Both the position numbers and the translations under genes were made by a program. The notes beneath the pieces are model-generated. The model had not been told where the DNA came from. It searched no databases and was given only the letters and a program-made list of their open reading frames with translations. Below, piece after piece: positions 1-7,540 of a stretch of 13,140 bases of DNA. Numbering within the stretch: the stretch's first letter is position 1; each line of letters starts with the position of its first letter. The DNA is from Hamiltosporidium magnivora (taxonomy: Eukaryota; Microsporidia; Dubosqiidae), in contig PITI01000387.1 of the NCBI GenBank assembly GCA_004325065.1, positions 1-13,140 of the forward strand, written 5' to 3'.

Positions 1-206
1 GAGCAGAGATGCATGAGGAACCAACACCCCCTTTAAAAGAAGAGAAGAGAGAGGAAGATGGTGCAAAAAATTTTAAACCAAAAAATAAAGCACCCTTTAT
101 TTCACAAGGAGGAACCACTTTAGAGGAACCGACCAATAACATAAATGAAGAGTCGGATTTGGAAAAAGAGACAAAAGTGGTTAAAGAGGTTGAGGAAAAC
201 ATATAA
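1..206 (+). CDS. C-terminal part of an unrecognised, highly charged protein (5' end outside the window)
   Basis: The frame is open from the left edge (codons for Ala and Glu precede the first ATG at 9) to the TAA at 204-206, so the ATG at 9 is probably internal and the gene probably begins to the left of the window. The visible part is about 67 residues of Glu, Lys, Pro and Asn-rich sequence. It starts with a Pro/Glu/Lys stretch, has a short less-charged patch containing PFISQGG near residue 30, and ends in acidic/basic alternation (KETKVVKEVEENI). There is no membrane span and no motif I recognise; it looks like a disordered tail. The base composition is richer in G and A than the flanking DNA, which supports real coding. 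A short spurious ORF cannot be excluded. Confidence 0.45.
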   Translation, partial: AEMHEEPTPPLKEEKREEDGAKNFKPKNKAPFISQGGTTLEEPTNNINEESDLEKETKVVKEVEENI

Positions 207-679
207 AAATGGTAAAAATATTTTAACCCAGAATTTTATTAAATAAATCTTTATTTCTTTTAATATATTGCCGGCAGTAATTTTCATGCGTATTCAGTAT
301 CATAAAATATTCTATTTATATTTTTTTACTGAGAATCTTTTGTTTCATTTAAATAATAATAGCCATTCCTACAGTTTTGTTGATATAATTCTTTCATAAT
401 TTAAACTTATGTTTTTCTTCCTTTCTTGGTACAAGCAAAAATATACTTATAAAAATGAGTAATTTAGAAGAAAAGATAGAAATTAATGATTTAAACAATT
501 AATTATTTCATTGGTAGTTAAAATATTTAGATATCATATGGTATAAAATGTATTTTTTTCCTTTACCAAATAGCCGTTTTTTTAGTATTTTAACGAGAAA
601 ATAAATTTAAATTAATTTAATTATTAGAGAGAATAATAAAGTTTTTGTTTATGTAGGAGCTTTAACCGCGATAACTATT
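207..679. other. Intergenic region between two convergent genes, no gene seen
   Basis: This is A+T-rich DNA between the 3' ends of the left-edge ORF and the minus-strand secreted-protein gene. A 15-codon ORF starts at ATG 456 in a plausible context but stops almost at once. I see no RNA gene, repeat array or conserved motif. Confidence 0.5.
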
Positions 680-1321
680 CTAAGAGTTGTAGTTTTTTTT
701 GTGGATTTCACATTCCCCAGATAGCCTTTTTCGAGTACCTTTTTGTTCTTTATTAGTCCATCCACGACGCCGAGCTTTTTTAATTCTGCCTGAAACTACA
801 GTTTCAGTTGTTTTTGCCTGTTTGGATTCATTTTTTGCTTTTATTTTAGTGGTTATATGAGGTTCATTGTCTTTTGTCGACAAACTATGCTTTTTATTTA
901 TTTCCGATATAGCAGAAAAAATCAGATCCCAGCATTCGGGATAGATTTCTTCTGAAAAATTGGCTGGATCAAAGTTAAAATAATTATTTTGTGGATTACC
1001 AATTTTAAAATCCGAGCTAAACGTCGTTTTTCTATCATCGATTGTGCTTTTTTGACCCAAATCCGATGGTTTCGACCTATCATCAGTTGATGGTACTGAG
1101 TGAACAGTCTTTGGTACTTTTATTTTTGAACCTGTAGAATTACTTTGGAAATTTATAAAATCATCAAGATTTTCGGGTTTGGGCTTTGCATTTTCACATG
1201 GAATTATTAACGATTCTACCACACTTATACCTGTAGGTAATATACTTGTAGATAATATAATTTTTGAATATAGAATTATGAAACTCGTAAAATAGTAAAA
1301 TATCCACATTTTTATCATCAT
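680..1321 (-). CDS. Hypothetical secreted protein with basic, NLS-like C-terminus (213 aa)
   Basis: The family is not recognised. The N-terminus (residues 1-26) is a strongly hydrophobic, aromatic-rich segment after two lysine/methionine positions, typical of a signal peptide; cleavage could lie near residues 24-30. No second membrane span follows, so the product should enter the secretory pathway and may be secreted. Residues ~50-110 are polar, Ser/Thr/Asp/Lys-rich and probably disordered. A short aromatic/acidic patch (EEIYPECWDLIFSAI) lies near residues 125-140. The last 40 residues are very basic, with RIKKARRRG at 179-187 and RKR at 197-199, resembling nuclear localisation or nucleic-acid-binding patches. 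The start at 1321 is the most upstream Met; Met at residues 2 and 5 would also keep the hydrophobic segment. A CCC triplet lies 14 nt upstream of the start. Its base composition is much less A+T-rich than the flanks, which supports real coding. Confidence 0.75.
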   Translation of the reverse strand: MMIKMWIFYYFTSFIILYSKIILSTSILPTGISVVESLIIPCENAKPKPENLDDFINFQSNSTGSKIKVPKTVHSVPSTDDRSKPSDLGQKSTIDDRKTTFSSDFKIGNPQNNYFNFDPANFSEEIYPECWDLIFSAISEINKKHSLSTKDNEPHITTKIKAKNESKQAKTTETVVSGRIKKARRRGWTNKEQKGTRKRLSGECEIHKKNYNS

Positions 1322-2187
1322 TTAAAAATATTTGAGGGTAATTATAATTTTTTTTATTTACTGATTTTCAATTTAAATAATAAAAAAATTTATTTGGAAG
1401 CTTTAAACGAAAATAATAAAATTTGATAATTTTCATTTAAATAGAGGAAGGAATTTACTTTAAATTGTCAAAGAACCATATTAAGATGTTGAAATTTATT
1501 GAAACATCCTATAAGTGTCTTATTAAGATGCGGATTTTCTTATTTAATTTTTTTTATTCAAGTAAATCTGTAATATTAGTATTAAGAATCTACATGTGTA
1601 TGTTTTGAATTTAGATTTTATACAACAAATTTTTATGAAGTAATAATTTATTTAAAAAAGGAAAATATTTTTGTAAACTTATGTGTCTTATGAATCAAAA
1701 GAAATTAATACTAAAAAAAATCTATATATTCTTTATCTTAATTTGTTTAATATTAACATTCATATTAAATTCTAATTTCTATATATTATTTATTTAAAAG
1801 ATAAGATTTAAAATGAATGTGTACTTTCTATTGATAGCTGAATTACCATTTTAAATTCGTTACAAGAGAATTGAATATTTAGATATTTTCTAAAATTTTA
1901 ATAAAATTATATTCATTTGTTCGACAAAGAAGAAAAATGTTGAGAAAAAATATATTTGAATGATTTTAAATTTTTTTCATTGATTCATGTTTGTCAATAT
2001 TTCCAACCTTTGAAGCCGAATTGTTAGTATGTTTTTTTATCTTATCATATAGTGTATATTTATTATAAATATATGAGTTTATCCACATTTTGAGAAATTA
2101 ATTTTTTGAATTAATAGGATTAGAAGGATGAAAATCCTACAACTATCCGAATTATAATTTGATTTGTGGTTTTAAAATGTTTAAGTG
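1322..2187. other. Gene desert, left part
   Basis: This is very A+T-rich DNA without an ORF of note on either strand. Apart from the CCC motif next to the secreted-protein start, I see no tRNA, rRNA, tandem repeat or clear coding remnant. Composition becomes more balanced from about 2100, where the next island begins. Confidence 0.5.
1336..1338 (-). promoter_or_regulatory. CCC motif upstream of the secreted-protein gene
   Basis: On the minus strand a CCC triplet lies 14 nt before the ATG at 1321. CCC/GGG-like signals just upstream of start codons are described for microsporidian genes. The same triplet is seen closer to the METTL5 and RFA3 starts here. Confidence 0.35.
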
Positions 2188-2200
2188 AGAGGATGTGACT
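2188..2200 (+). repeat. Possible terminal inverted repeat fragment (partner at 3789-3801)
   Basis: AGAGGATGTGACT here is the exact reverse complement of AGTCACATCCTCT at 3789-3801. The two copies flank a decayed region that includes the transposase-like relic. The orientation is ambiguous: read as CAGT-type pogo ends, the copies point outward, so they may belong to two different element copies rather than one. Confidence 0.3.
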
Positions 2201-2375
2201 AATTAAAACCTATTAAACTGGCTAAGGGGTATCTGAAACTTTAAACAAAGATCATTGTTTAAATTTTCGAACAAATGAAAACCATGCAAAATTTCAAGTT
2301 GTTTCATAGGAATTTGTGTAGTGAACGAATGGTTTATAGAACCGTGAAAGCTTTTTATAAGAATTGTTTTTTTTT

Positions 2376-2777
2376 AATGCACTAGATTTGAAATCTCAGC
2401 TGAATTTAAAGGTAATTGCAATAAAAAAAGCATAGATATGTAGCTTGATTCCTATAGTTAAAATACTTGGCACCAGAGAGAAAGAGGAGTTAATGCCCTC
2501 TAAAAATCCGGGAATGCTAAGTAACCAGTCATAGATGTTTAAGGCATTGTAATATTCATCTATAACCAAAAATACCCCCAGTGATGCATATTATCTTAAA
2601 GTTAATATGGCTCAAAAGGTGTCGAACTATATTGCTGCCGATTTTTGTGGATCACAAGGTTGGTTTGTACTTTCTATAAATTCTAGCGGCGCATACCAAC
2701 GAACATTGGGCAGTTGCCTCGTCTATAAGTTTTTTTTCGTATTTTTACATAAAATGGATTATGAGGTGGCTAATTGA
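2376..2777 (+). pseudogene. Candidate relic of a pogo/Tigger/jerky-type transposase (CENP-B/Tc5-like HTH part)
   Basis: One frame runs from about 2376 to a stop at 2775-2777 with only three internal stops (at about 2436, 2535 and 2553), in an island of more balanced base composition. Its translation has, in order, a segment beginning LDLKSQLNLKVIAIKK; a segment with a lysine/asparagine-rich turn (SKNPGML); then TPSDAYYLKVNMAQKV followed by DFCGSQGWFVL. This order resembles the DNA-binding half of CENP-B/Tc5/pogo-type transposases: helix-turn-helix, linker, then a second HTH with the pattern P-x-S-x(3)-L-x(2)-KA and F-x-x-S-x-GW. The expected Trp before the proline-rich linker is lost at a stop codon. 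The resemblance is by eye and the low stop count alone is not decisive. If correct, the element is long dead. Confidence 0.35.
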
Positions 2778-2878
2778 GAGATATGAGATGTGTTAGTGTG
2801 TAAATATCTATTTTAAGCACAGAACTGGGTGTATCCCAGGAAATAATATATTTTATGTTGTTTTGTTAACAAGATGGG

Positions 2879-3064
2879 ATGGATATATATTCTATAAATA
2901 TTTCTGTTAAAACCTATTATTGCTTACTTATAGAATTGAATACAGTTAATCAATCTCTTATAATTCAAATAACTTTTTTAAAATCAATCTTTCTTTTATT
3001 ATGCTATTTTTACAAATTAATACTTAATTTTTTAATGATGAAAAGTTGTAATCGCTATTTATAA
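2879..3064 (+). pseudogene. Possible C-terminal remnant of the same transposase
   Basis: A 61-codon ORF lies about 100 bp after the candidate HTH relic, in a different frame. Its middle reads IELNTVNQSLIIQITFLKS. This loosely recalls the end of the pogo/Tigger DDE domain, where a leucine-rich strand is followed by P-N-T-T-S-L-I-Q-P-x-D-Q-G and then a phenylalanine/lysine helix. The key Asp and the Pro residues are absent. If this is real, most of the catalytic domain between 2777 and 2879 has been deleted. The ORF could equally be a chance A+T-rich open frame; it is not presented as a functional gene. Confidence 0.2.
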
Positions 3065-3788
3065 TATAAAATTGAATTGAAAAACAGCTGATAGCACTAT
3101 TTTTTTATTTAAGAATCTAAATTTTCTAAGTAATTTTAAAAATTAAACTATTAATTCTAATTGCGCGCAATAAAACATAAATTTGATTTAAACCGATATA
3201 TAATTCTCAATTTTACGAGTTTTTTAATAAATTCTAAAAGGTTTAAGCAAATCTTATTTTATATTTTTAATCTGTTTTATTTTCAGCTTACAACATAATT
3301 CCCAAGTGAATCATAGTTTTCTTTATAAATTTTGATTAGATTTTTATTAAAATCGAATCCAAATGACTGTTTAATCTATTTACCGCTAATCGAATATATT
3401 CCCTCTATACCTGGTTTATAAAACACCATTACAATAGATATTTGTGTTTATAAATATGATAAAATTGAAATATCAGTTCTTTTCAATTTTTATTTAGCTT
3501 TCTAACATTAATTAATTAAAGAGATCTATAACCAATATATTTTAAAACCAAGTATGTCATACTTTCATACAAAATAGTATTTACTCAAACCTGAAATTGA
3601 TGCAATATTTATATGTCATAAACTAAAATAACTAAGGCCAGTTTTTATTCTAATTCCAATTTCGTAAGTATAAATAAGCAATAAAGCAACCACAATAGGT
3701 AAAGATACAAAAATAGTAAATTTTAGAGAATTCTCTTAAATTAGGCTTGAAAAATATATGAATACGGTAAGATTTTAAAAAAAAATAC
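3065..3788. other. Gene desert, no supported gene
   Basis: This is A+T-rich sequence with no ORF of note. On the minus strand about 3750-3540, a frame with few stops encodes one hydrophobic stretch (SLPIVVALLLIYTYEIG), but it has no start codon and no recognisable domain, so I do not call it. Confidence 0.45.
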
Positions 3789-3801
3789 AGTCACATCCTC
3801 T
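3789..3801 (-). repeat. Possible terminal inverted repeat fragment (partner at 2188-2200)
   Basis: On the plus strand the sequence TACAGTCACATCCTCTTA spans this site. TA followed by CAGT is the classical outer boundary of pogo/Tigger-type elements (TA target duplication and CAGT terminus). The 13-base AGTCACATCCTCT part is the exact reverse complement of 2188-2200. No second intact copy was found to the right. Confidence 0.3.
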
Positions 3802-4094
3802 TAGAAAAACCAAATAAAATTAATATATAAAATATCTTTATGAAAACCGTGATATATTTAAATTATATTTTGTTTTGATTCATTTTTTTAAAAAATATTA
3901 ATTGTACTATGATTTTTATAGCTACATTAATATTTAATATTATATATTAAGCATTCAAAAAATCCATAATTATGTTTATTTAAACTTCCTTACTTTTTTC
4001 TACTTTATACGTTCATACAATTATATTTACAGGAAATATTGTGAATTTTAAAGTCAAAATTGTAATTATTATTGATCTATTTGATTTTATACTT
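3802..4094. other. A+T-rich intergenic DNA
   Basis: I see nothing beyond homopolymer runs and short A+T palindromes. There is no ORF, RNA gene or array. Confidence 0.5.
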
Positions 4095-4379
4095 TTATTT
4101 TATTTTACTAAATATGAATTTTTTTAAATAATTTAAATATATTCTTTTAAAAAAATTAATAGATAGAAAATAGATTCTATTTGGTTGCTCATAGTATGAA
4201 ATTAAATTAAATTTAAATAAATTTGTAGGATCTAACTGAATAATTATGTGCCTTATTTTAATTATTTCTTGTTTTTGGGTAAATTCCTTTATATTTGACA
4301 TTTTTCTATATTTTGACTTTGTAAATAATTCTATGATGTTTAAAGAAAATGGGTTTCGGAAATTGAATGTAAAGTTCAA
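4095..4379 (-). CDS. Unrecognised 94-aa ORF, doubtful
   Basis: The ORF runs from ATG at 4379 to a stop at 4095. The product is rich in Ile, Phe, Lys and Asn, as expected from A+T-rich DNA. It has no signal peptide, clear membrane span or domain I recognise, and no CCC motif near the start. It lies directly downstream, on the same strand but in another frame, of the coding-like stretch at 4433-4800, so both could be parts of one decayed gene. In DNA of this composition an open frame this long is only modestly unlikely by chance, so it should be treated as hypothetical. Confidence 0.2.
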   Translation of the reverse strand: MNFTFNFRNPFSLNIIELFTKSKYRKMSNIKEFTQKQEIIKIRHIIIQLDPTNLFKFNLISYYEQPNRIYFLSINFFKRIYLNYLKKFIFSKIK

Positions 4380-4432
4380 TTAAACTTCTTAAATTGTTAC
4401 ATTTTTTAGAAGATTTTTTCGTGTTTAACGTT

Positions 4433-4800
4433 TCACCCTATGGCAGGTTCTGTAATGCTTTTTGTTTTGAATTCTTTCTGGGATTTTCTTAATTCAAAGT
4501 CCCTGCAATCAAAAGAGATGGTTTCAACCGTATTTTTGAGTATTATAAACCAAATCAAGACATCCTTCTTAGTGGTATTTGGGGTCCTCTAAGATATATC
4601 TTATGATAATTTGTCACAATACCATCCCAGGTCATAATATAAGAGATTTTCTGCTACAATTTTGTAAATTATAAGAGTATCATAAGCAAATAAACCATAA
4701 TCCCTAAGTTTTCCTGTTTAAAAAATTAAGCGAGTATTTTTAGGTGATTCATACCCCATTTGGTATAATGATAGTTTATTTCCAATCGAAAATAAAAATT
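4433..4800 (-). pseudogene. Unidentified decayed coding-like stretch
   Basis: On the minus strand one frame extends from about 4800 to the stop at 4433-4435 with three internal stops. It lies inside an island clearly richer in G and C than its flanks. The longest uninterrupted part (about 4435-4585) contains TTKKDVLIWFIILKNTVETI followed by a charged segment with CRDFELRKSQKEF, which looks like ordinary protein rather than A+T filler. An upstream piece contains YYDLGWYCDKLS. I cannot assign a family; a decayed transposon or gene is the simplest reading. There is no start codon, so it is not a functional gene as it stands. Confidence 0.3.
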
Positions 4801-5297
4801 ACAACTGTATAATTCAATTATAAACACTATTTTTTACTCTGTTAAACATTCTTATTCTCTTGAATCAATCTCTAGTAATATTTAAATAGAATGACACCTA
4901 ATTTGTCCTAAAAATTTAAACTTATATTTATTTTGAAAATGAAGGGTAAAATATTTTATAGTATATCATCAAAACCCTCGTATATTCTTGTTTTAGCCCA
5001 AAATATTTATATTAAATAAATTGTAATTGTATAATTTTGGAGTTGATTTGTTCTCTGAGTGCACTAAAAGTTCAAAGAATTTCATTATATCGGAGAAATT
5101 GATATTATTCAACAAAAAATACTAAAATGACATGTTTTTGTTATCATCCCATTGGTCGGTAAAAATATGTATATTTAAATTTATAAAAAGAATAACAAAT
5201 GGTCGATTCATAATTCTGTTCTTATTGGTCAAAAAAACAAATTAAATTTTAATTTGTCAATATAAAATATATTTGAAAACATTATTTTCTATCCTTT
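4801..5297. other. Intergenic region upstream of the thioesterase
   Basis: There is no ORF of note. In the last 150 bases before the thioesterase start there are two ATTGGTC words (5151-5157 and 5224-5230), each containing an inverted CCAAT box, a related ATGGTC word at 5200-5205, and a 21-base A+T palindrome at 5237-5257. These may be parts of its promoter. Confidence 0.4.
5151..5257 (+). promoter_or_regulatory. Candidate promoter elements of the thioesterase gene
   Basis: ATTGGTC occurs at 5151-5157 and 5224-5230, and AAATGGTC at 5198-5205. The first two carry ATTGG, the reverse of CCAAT. At 5237-5257 two 10-base arms, ACAAATTAAA and TTTAATTTGT, meet around one T, forming a perfect dyad 40 bp before the ATG. 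Function is inferred from position only, and the A+T palindrome could arise by chance in this DNA. Confidence 0.25.
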
Positions 5298-6125
5298 ATG
5301 GATTTTATAAAAGTAAACAACTGTAATGAAGAATGGTATGAATCTGAAAATCTTTGGACACCATTTCCCGGTTCTGCTGTTTTTGGGGGTCAAATTGTTG
5401 CACAGGCACTCAATTCTGCTTTAAGAACGCTGAATAAAGATTTCAGACCACACTCACTTCATATATATTTCCATAAACCAGGAATCAATTCGAAAGTGAT
5501 TAAATATGAGATAGAGGATCTTAGAAGTGGTAAAACTTTGGTTTCAAAGCGAATCACAGGTAAACAAGAAAATGATACCATAGTTACGATGGAAGCAAGT
5601 TTTTCAAAGGAAGAAATTTCTAAATACGAATTTCAAAGTGAAAAATTTGAAATTTATGAAGATAGATTTACAGAGCTGACTGCATATTTTGAAAGTGTTC
5701 TTCCAAAAGCCAACCATTCACTCCTTTTACACCTTTCAGAATTTAAAAAAAATTTTGATATTTTTATAGGCGAACCTAAAAACAATAAAAGACAGATAAA
5801 AATTAAAATTAAAGAGAATTTTGAAGAATATTCAGATATTTCTTGTATCATGGCCTTTGTCAGTGATTTTATGCTCATAGAACCAGCACTAATTCCACTG
5901 AATAAAAATATTCTTTCTCCTGATATCGCTATGTGTGCCTCTATTGATCACACATTATACTTCCATTCCTTTGAAAAAGGATATTCTGGTGAATTTATTT
6001 ATCTCGTAGAATGTTTAAAATTTCATAATTCCAAAGCACTCTGCATCGGTCATCTCTTAAATTCTGAAAATGTATTGATGGCTACTGCAATACAGGAAGG
6101 AATTATACGTTTTAAAGAAAAATAA
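5298..6125 (+). CDS. Acyl-CoA thioesterase, TesB/ACOT8 (type II) family
   Basis: This enzyme hydrolyses fatty acyl-CoA to free fatty acid and CoA. At 275 aa it is close to the E. coli TesB length (286), with both hot-dog domains present. The N-terminal domain shows VFGGQIVAQAL at 28-38 and HSLHIYFHKPG at 52-62, both hallmark motifs. The C-terminal domain keeps the catalytic set: Asp190 in SDFML, Ser215 in ASIDH (Thr in E. coli, Ser in human ACOT8) and Gln266 in IQEG. The spacings match TesB Asp204/Thr228/Gln278 to within one residue. The protein ends in KEK, with no SKL-type peroxisomal signal and no signal peptide, so a cytosolic location is likely. The start at 5298 has TATCCTTT directly before it, and the motif-to-start distance fits the family. 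The stop overlaps AATAAA. All key residues are present, so it should be active. Confidence 0.93.
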   Translation: MDFIKVNNCNEEWYESENLWTPFPGSAVFGGQIVAQALNSALRTLNKDFRPHSLHIYFHKPGINSKVIKYEIEDLRSGKTLVSKRITGKQENDTIVTMEASFSKEEISKYEFQSEKFEIYEDRFTELTAYFESVLPKANHSLLLHLSEFKKNFDIFIGEPKNNKRQIKIKIKENFEEYSDISCIMAFVSDFMLIEPALIPLNKNILSPDIAMCASIDHTLYFHSFEKGYSGEFIYLVECLKFHNSKALCIGHLLNSENVLMATAIQEGIIRFKEK

Positions 6126-6126
6126 A
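6121..6126 (+). terminator. AATAAA overlapping the thioesterase stop codon
   Basis: AATAAA at 6121-6126 includes the TAA stop (6123-6125). This suggests a polyadenylation signal overlapping the stop, as reported for compact microsporidian transcripts. In A+T-rich DNA the hexamer is common, so support is modest. Confidence 0.35.
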
Positions 6127-6250
6127 TTTTCTTTTTTTAAATATTCAATTCAATATTAGGATTTTTTGAAAATATTTTATTTTCATGTTTTAATAATTTT
6201 TATTTCTTTAAAATTAAATTTGTTTTACAAATTTTTTCATTAAAATATAA

Positions 6251-6390
6251 ATTTTTTTAAATGAAGAAATTATCCTATAAAAGTAGAAATTTTTCAGTAA
6301 AATTATTTTATTTTAAATATAAATTTTTAAATGAGGAAATTATTTTCTAAAAGTAGAAATTTTCTTTTAAAATTATTTTATTTTAAATAT
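6251..6390 (+). repeat. 70-bp tandem duplication between thioesterase and METTL5 genes
   Basis: Bases 6251-6320 and 6321-6390 align end to end with 60 of 70 identical positions; the last 20 bases are identical, as is AAGTAGAAAT in the middle. No convincing third copy is seen on either side. The mismatches show that the duplication is not recent. It makes up most of the spacer, which otherwise holds only A+T-rich filler (6126-6250) and the short METTL5 promoter (6391-6466). Confidence 0.75.
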
Positions 6391-6461
6391 CTTCTCGAAA
6401 TCCAAAGAAGAATGGGATAACCCTGACATATTCTTTTCGTTTTTGTTTGAGCATTAAATAA

Positions 6462-6464
6462 CCC
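6462..6464 (+). promoter_or_regulatory. CCC motif just before the METTL5 start
   Basis: AACCCAT leads directly into the ATG at 6467, with CCC two bases upstream of it. This matches the CCC-type start-proximal signal known from microsporidia and supports the chosen start. Confidence 0.45.
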
Positions 6465-6466
6465 AT

Positions 6467-7066
6467 ATGAAATTAAAAGAAATAAAATGTAAATTACAAG
6501 AAGTTAAAGGTTTTGAAAATCCTAATATAAATTTAGAACAATATATAACACCTCCTGATATAGCAGCATCTATAATTTATACTGCACATGTTAGATATGA
6601 TGATATACAAAATAAAAATATATTAGATATGTGTTGTGGGACAGGTATGTTGACTTATGGTATTTCGTTTTTTAATCCTTTCCATATAACGTGTGCAGAT
6701 GTTTGTATGAATGCTCTGAGGGGTTGTAGAGATAATATATTAAATTTAAATATTGAAAATGTTTCTATGCTTCGGATGGATTTTACAAGGCTGCCTTTTT
6801 CTTATAAAAAGTTTGATGTTGTATTTATGAATCCACCATTTGGTACAAAACAAGCACATGCAGATACAAGGGCACTCGAAAGTGCCCTATATCTTTCTGA
6901 TACTGTATATTCATTGCACAAAAGCAGTACAAGATCTTTTATTTTGAAAAGATTTCCCTCCGCAGAAGTGATTGCGTGTATTAAATATGATCTACCTTCT
7001 ACATATTCATTTCATAAAAAGAAAAACGTTGCAATAGAAGTAGACTTGATTAGAATAAAAGTGTAA
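6467..7066 (+). CDS. METTL5: METTL5-type 18S rRNA N6-adenine methyltransferase
   Basis: METTL5 with its partner TRMT112 makes one m6A in the decoding region of 18S rRNA, using S-adenosylmethionine. At 199 aa this copy is near the human length (209) and aligns from end to end. The N-terminus has LEQYITPPDIAA (23-34), matching the family LEQYxTxPxIAA motif. The SAM-binding loop is DMCCGTG (54-60), Asp78 is the likely ribose-binding acidic residue and Asp105 follows in motif IV order. The catalytic NPPF is at 122-125, followed by GTK, as in METTL5. Further hallmarks are VYSLHKSSTR and, near the C-terminus, YDLPSTYSFHKKK (174-186) and EVDLIR. No key residue is missing. The loop reads Cys-Cys-Gly-Thr where human has Gly-Cys-Gly-Cys. 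There is no signal peptide; it should act in the cytosol or nucleolus. Start at 6467 agrees with the family N-terminus. Confidence 0.96.
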   Translation: MKLKEIKCKLQEVKGFENPNINLEQYITPPDIAASIIYTAHVRYDDIQNKNILDMCCGTGMLTYGISFFNPFHITCADVCMNALRGCRDNILNLNIENVSMLRMDFTRLPFSYKKFDVVFMNPPFGTKQAHADTRALESALYLSDTVYSLHKSSTRSFILKRFPSAEVIACIKYDLPSTYSFHKKKNVAIEVDLIRIKV

Positions 7067-7540
7067 ATATTTTAATATATTTAATATAGATATAATTTAT
7101 TCTATATTATGTTTAATTTATTTAATTTCCTCTGCATAAAACAAATAAAATAAAATATTTTTAATCATAAATCTTCATGTTTTTACCTTCAGTTTAAAAC
7201 AAATTTCCTTCTATTATTTTCTATACTAAACAACCTTCCGCTGTAGATTTTTAGTGTTCTTACCTGGATTATATTTGTTTCCATTGCTCACACAGTTTTC
7301 TTCTTCATTCGGTATCAAAATCTATTTAAATCTTAGAACCCAATAGTCTAAAAATAAATATTTTAAATAGTTGCTTTATTAAAACACACCCTTCATACTT
7401 TCTTCAATACTCTAACTCCTAAGATTGTAATAGTAAAAGACGGTTACTCTTCAAAATATATTGTTTTATTTACAAATTTTTCATATTCTAAACATCATTA
7501 AACCCACAATAACTTTCCAAACACCTCTTCAGCCTCAAAA
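7067..7540. other. Intergenic region after METTL5
   Basis: A+T-rich DNA with noticeable C-over-G bias on the plus strand from about 7190 on. There is no ORF of note. Single ACACCC/AACCC words at about 7384-7392 and 7501-7506 may be stray relatives of the array core, but they show no period. Confidence 0.45.

Noticed and set aside
456..503. 15-codon ORF in a plausible start context
   Set aside because: Too short, with nothing after it in any frame to suggest a broken gene.
3540..3750. Minus-strand frame with a hydrophobic stretch
   Set aside because: It has no start codon and includes two stops; such low-stop frames are expected a few times by chance in a window of this size.
5654..5878. 74-aa minus-strand ORF
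   Set aside because: It lies fully inside the thioesterase gene on the other strand, where the plus-strand protein has clear family motifs; it is a shadow.
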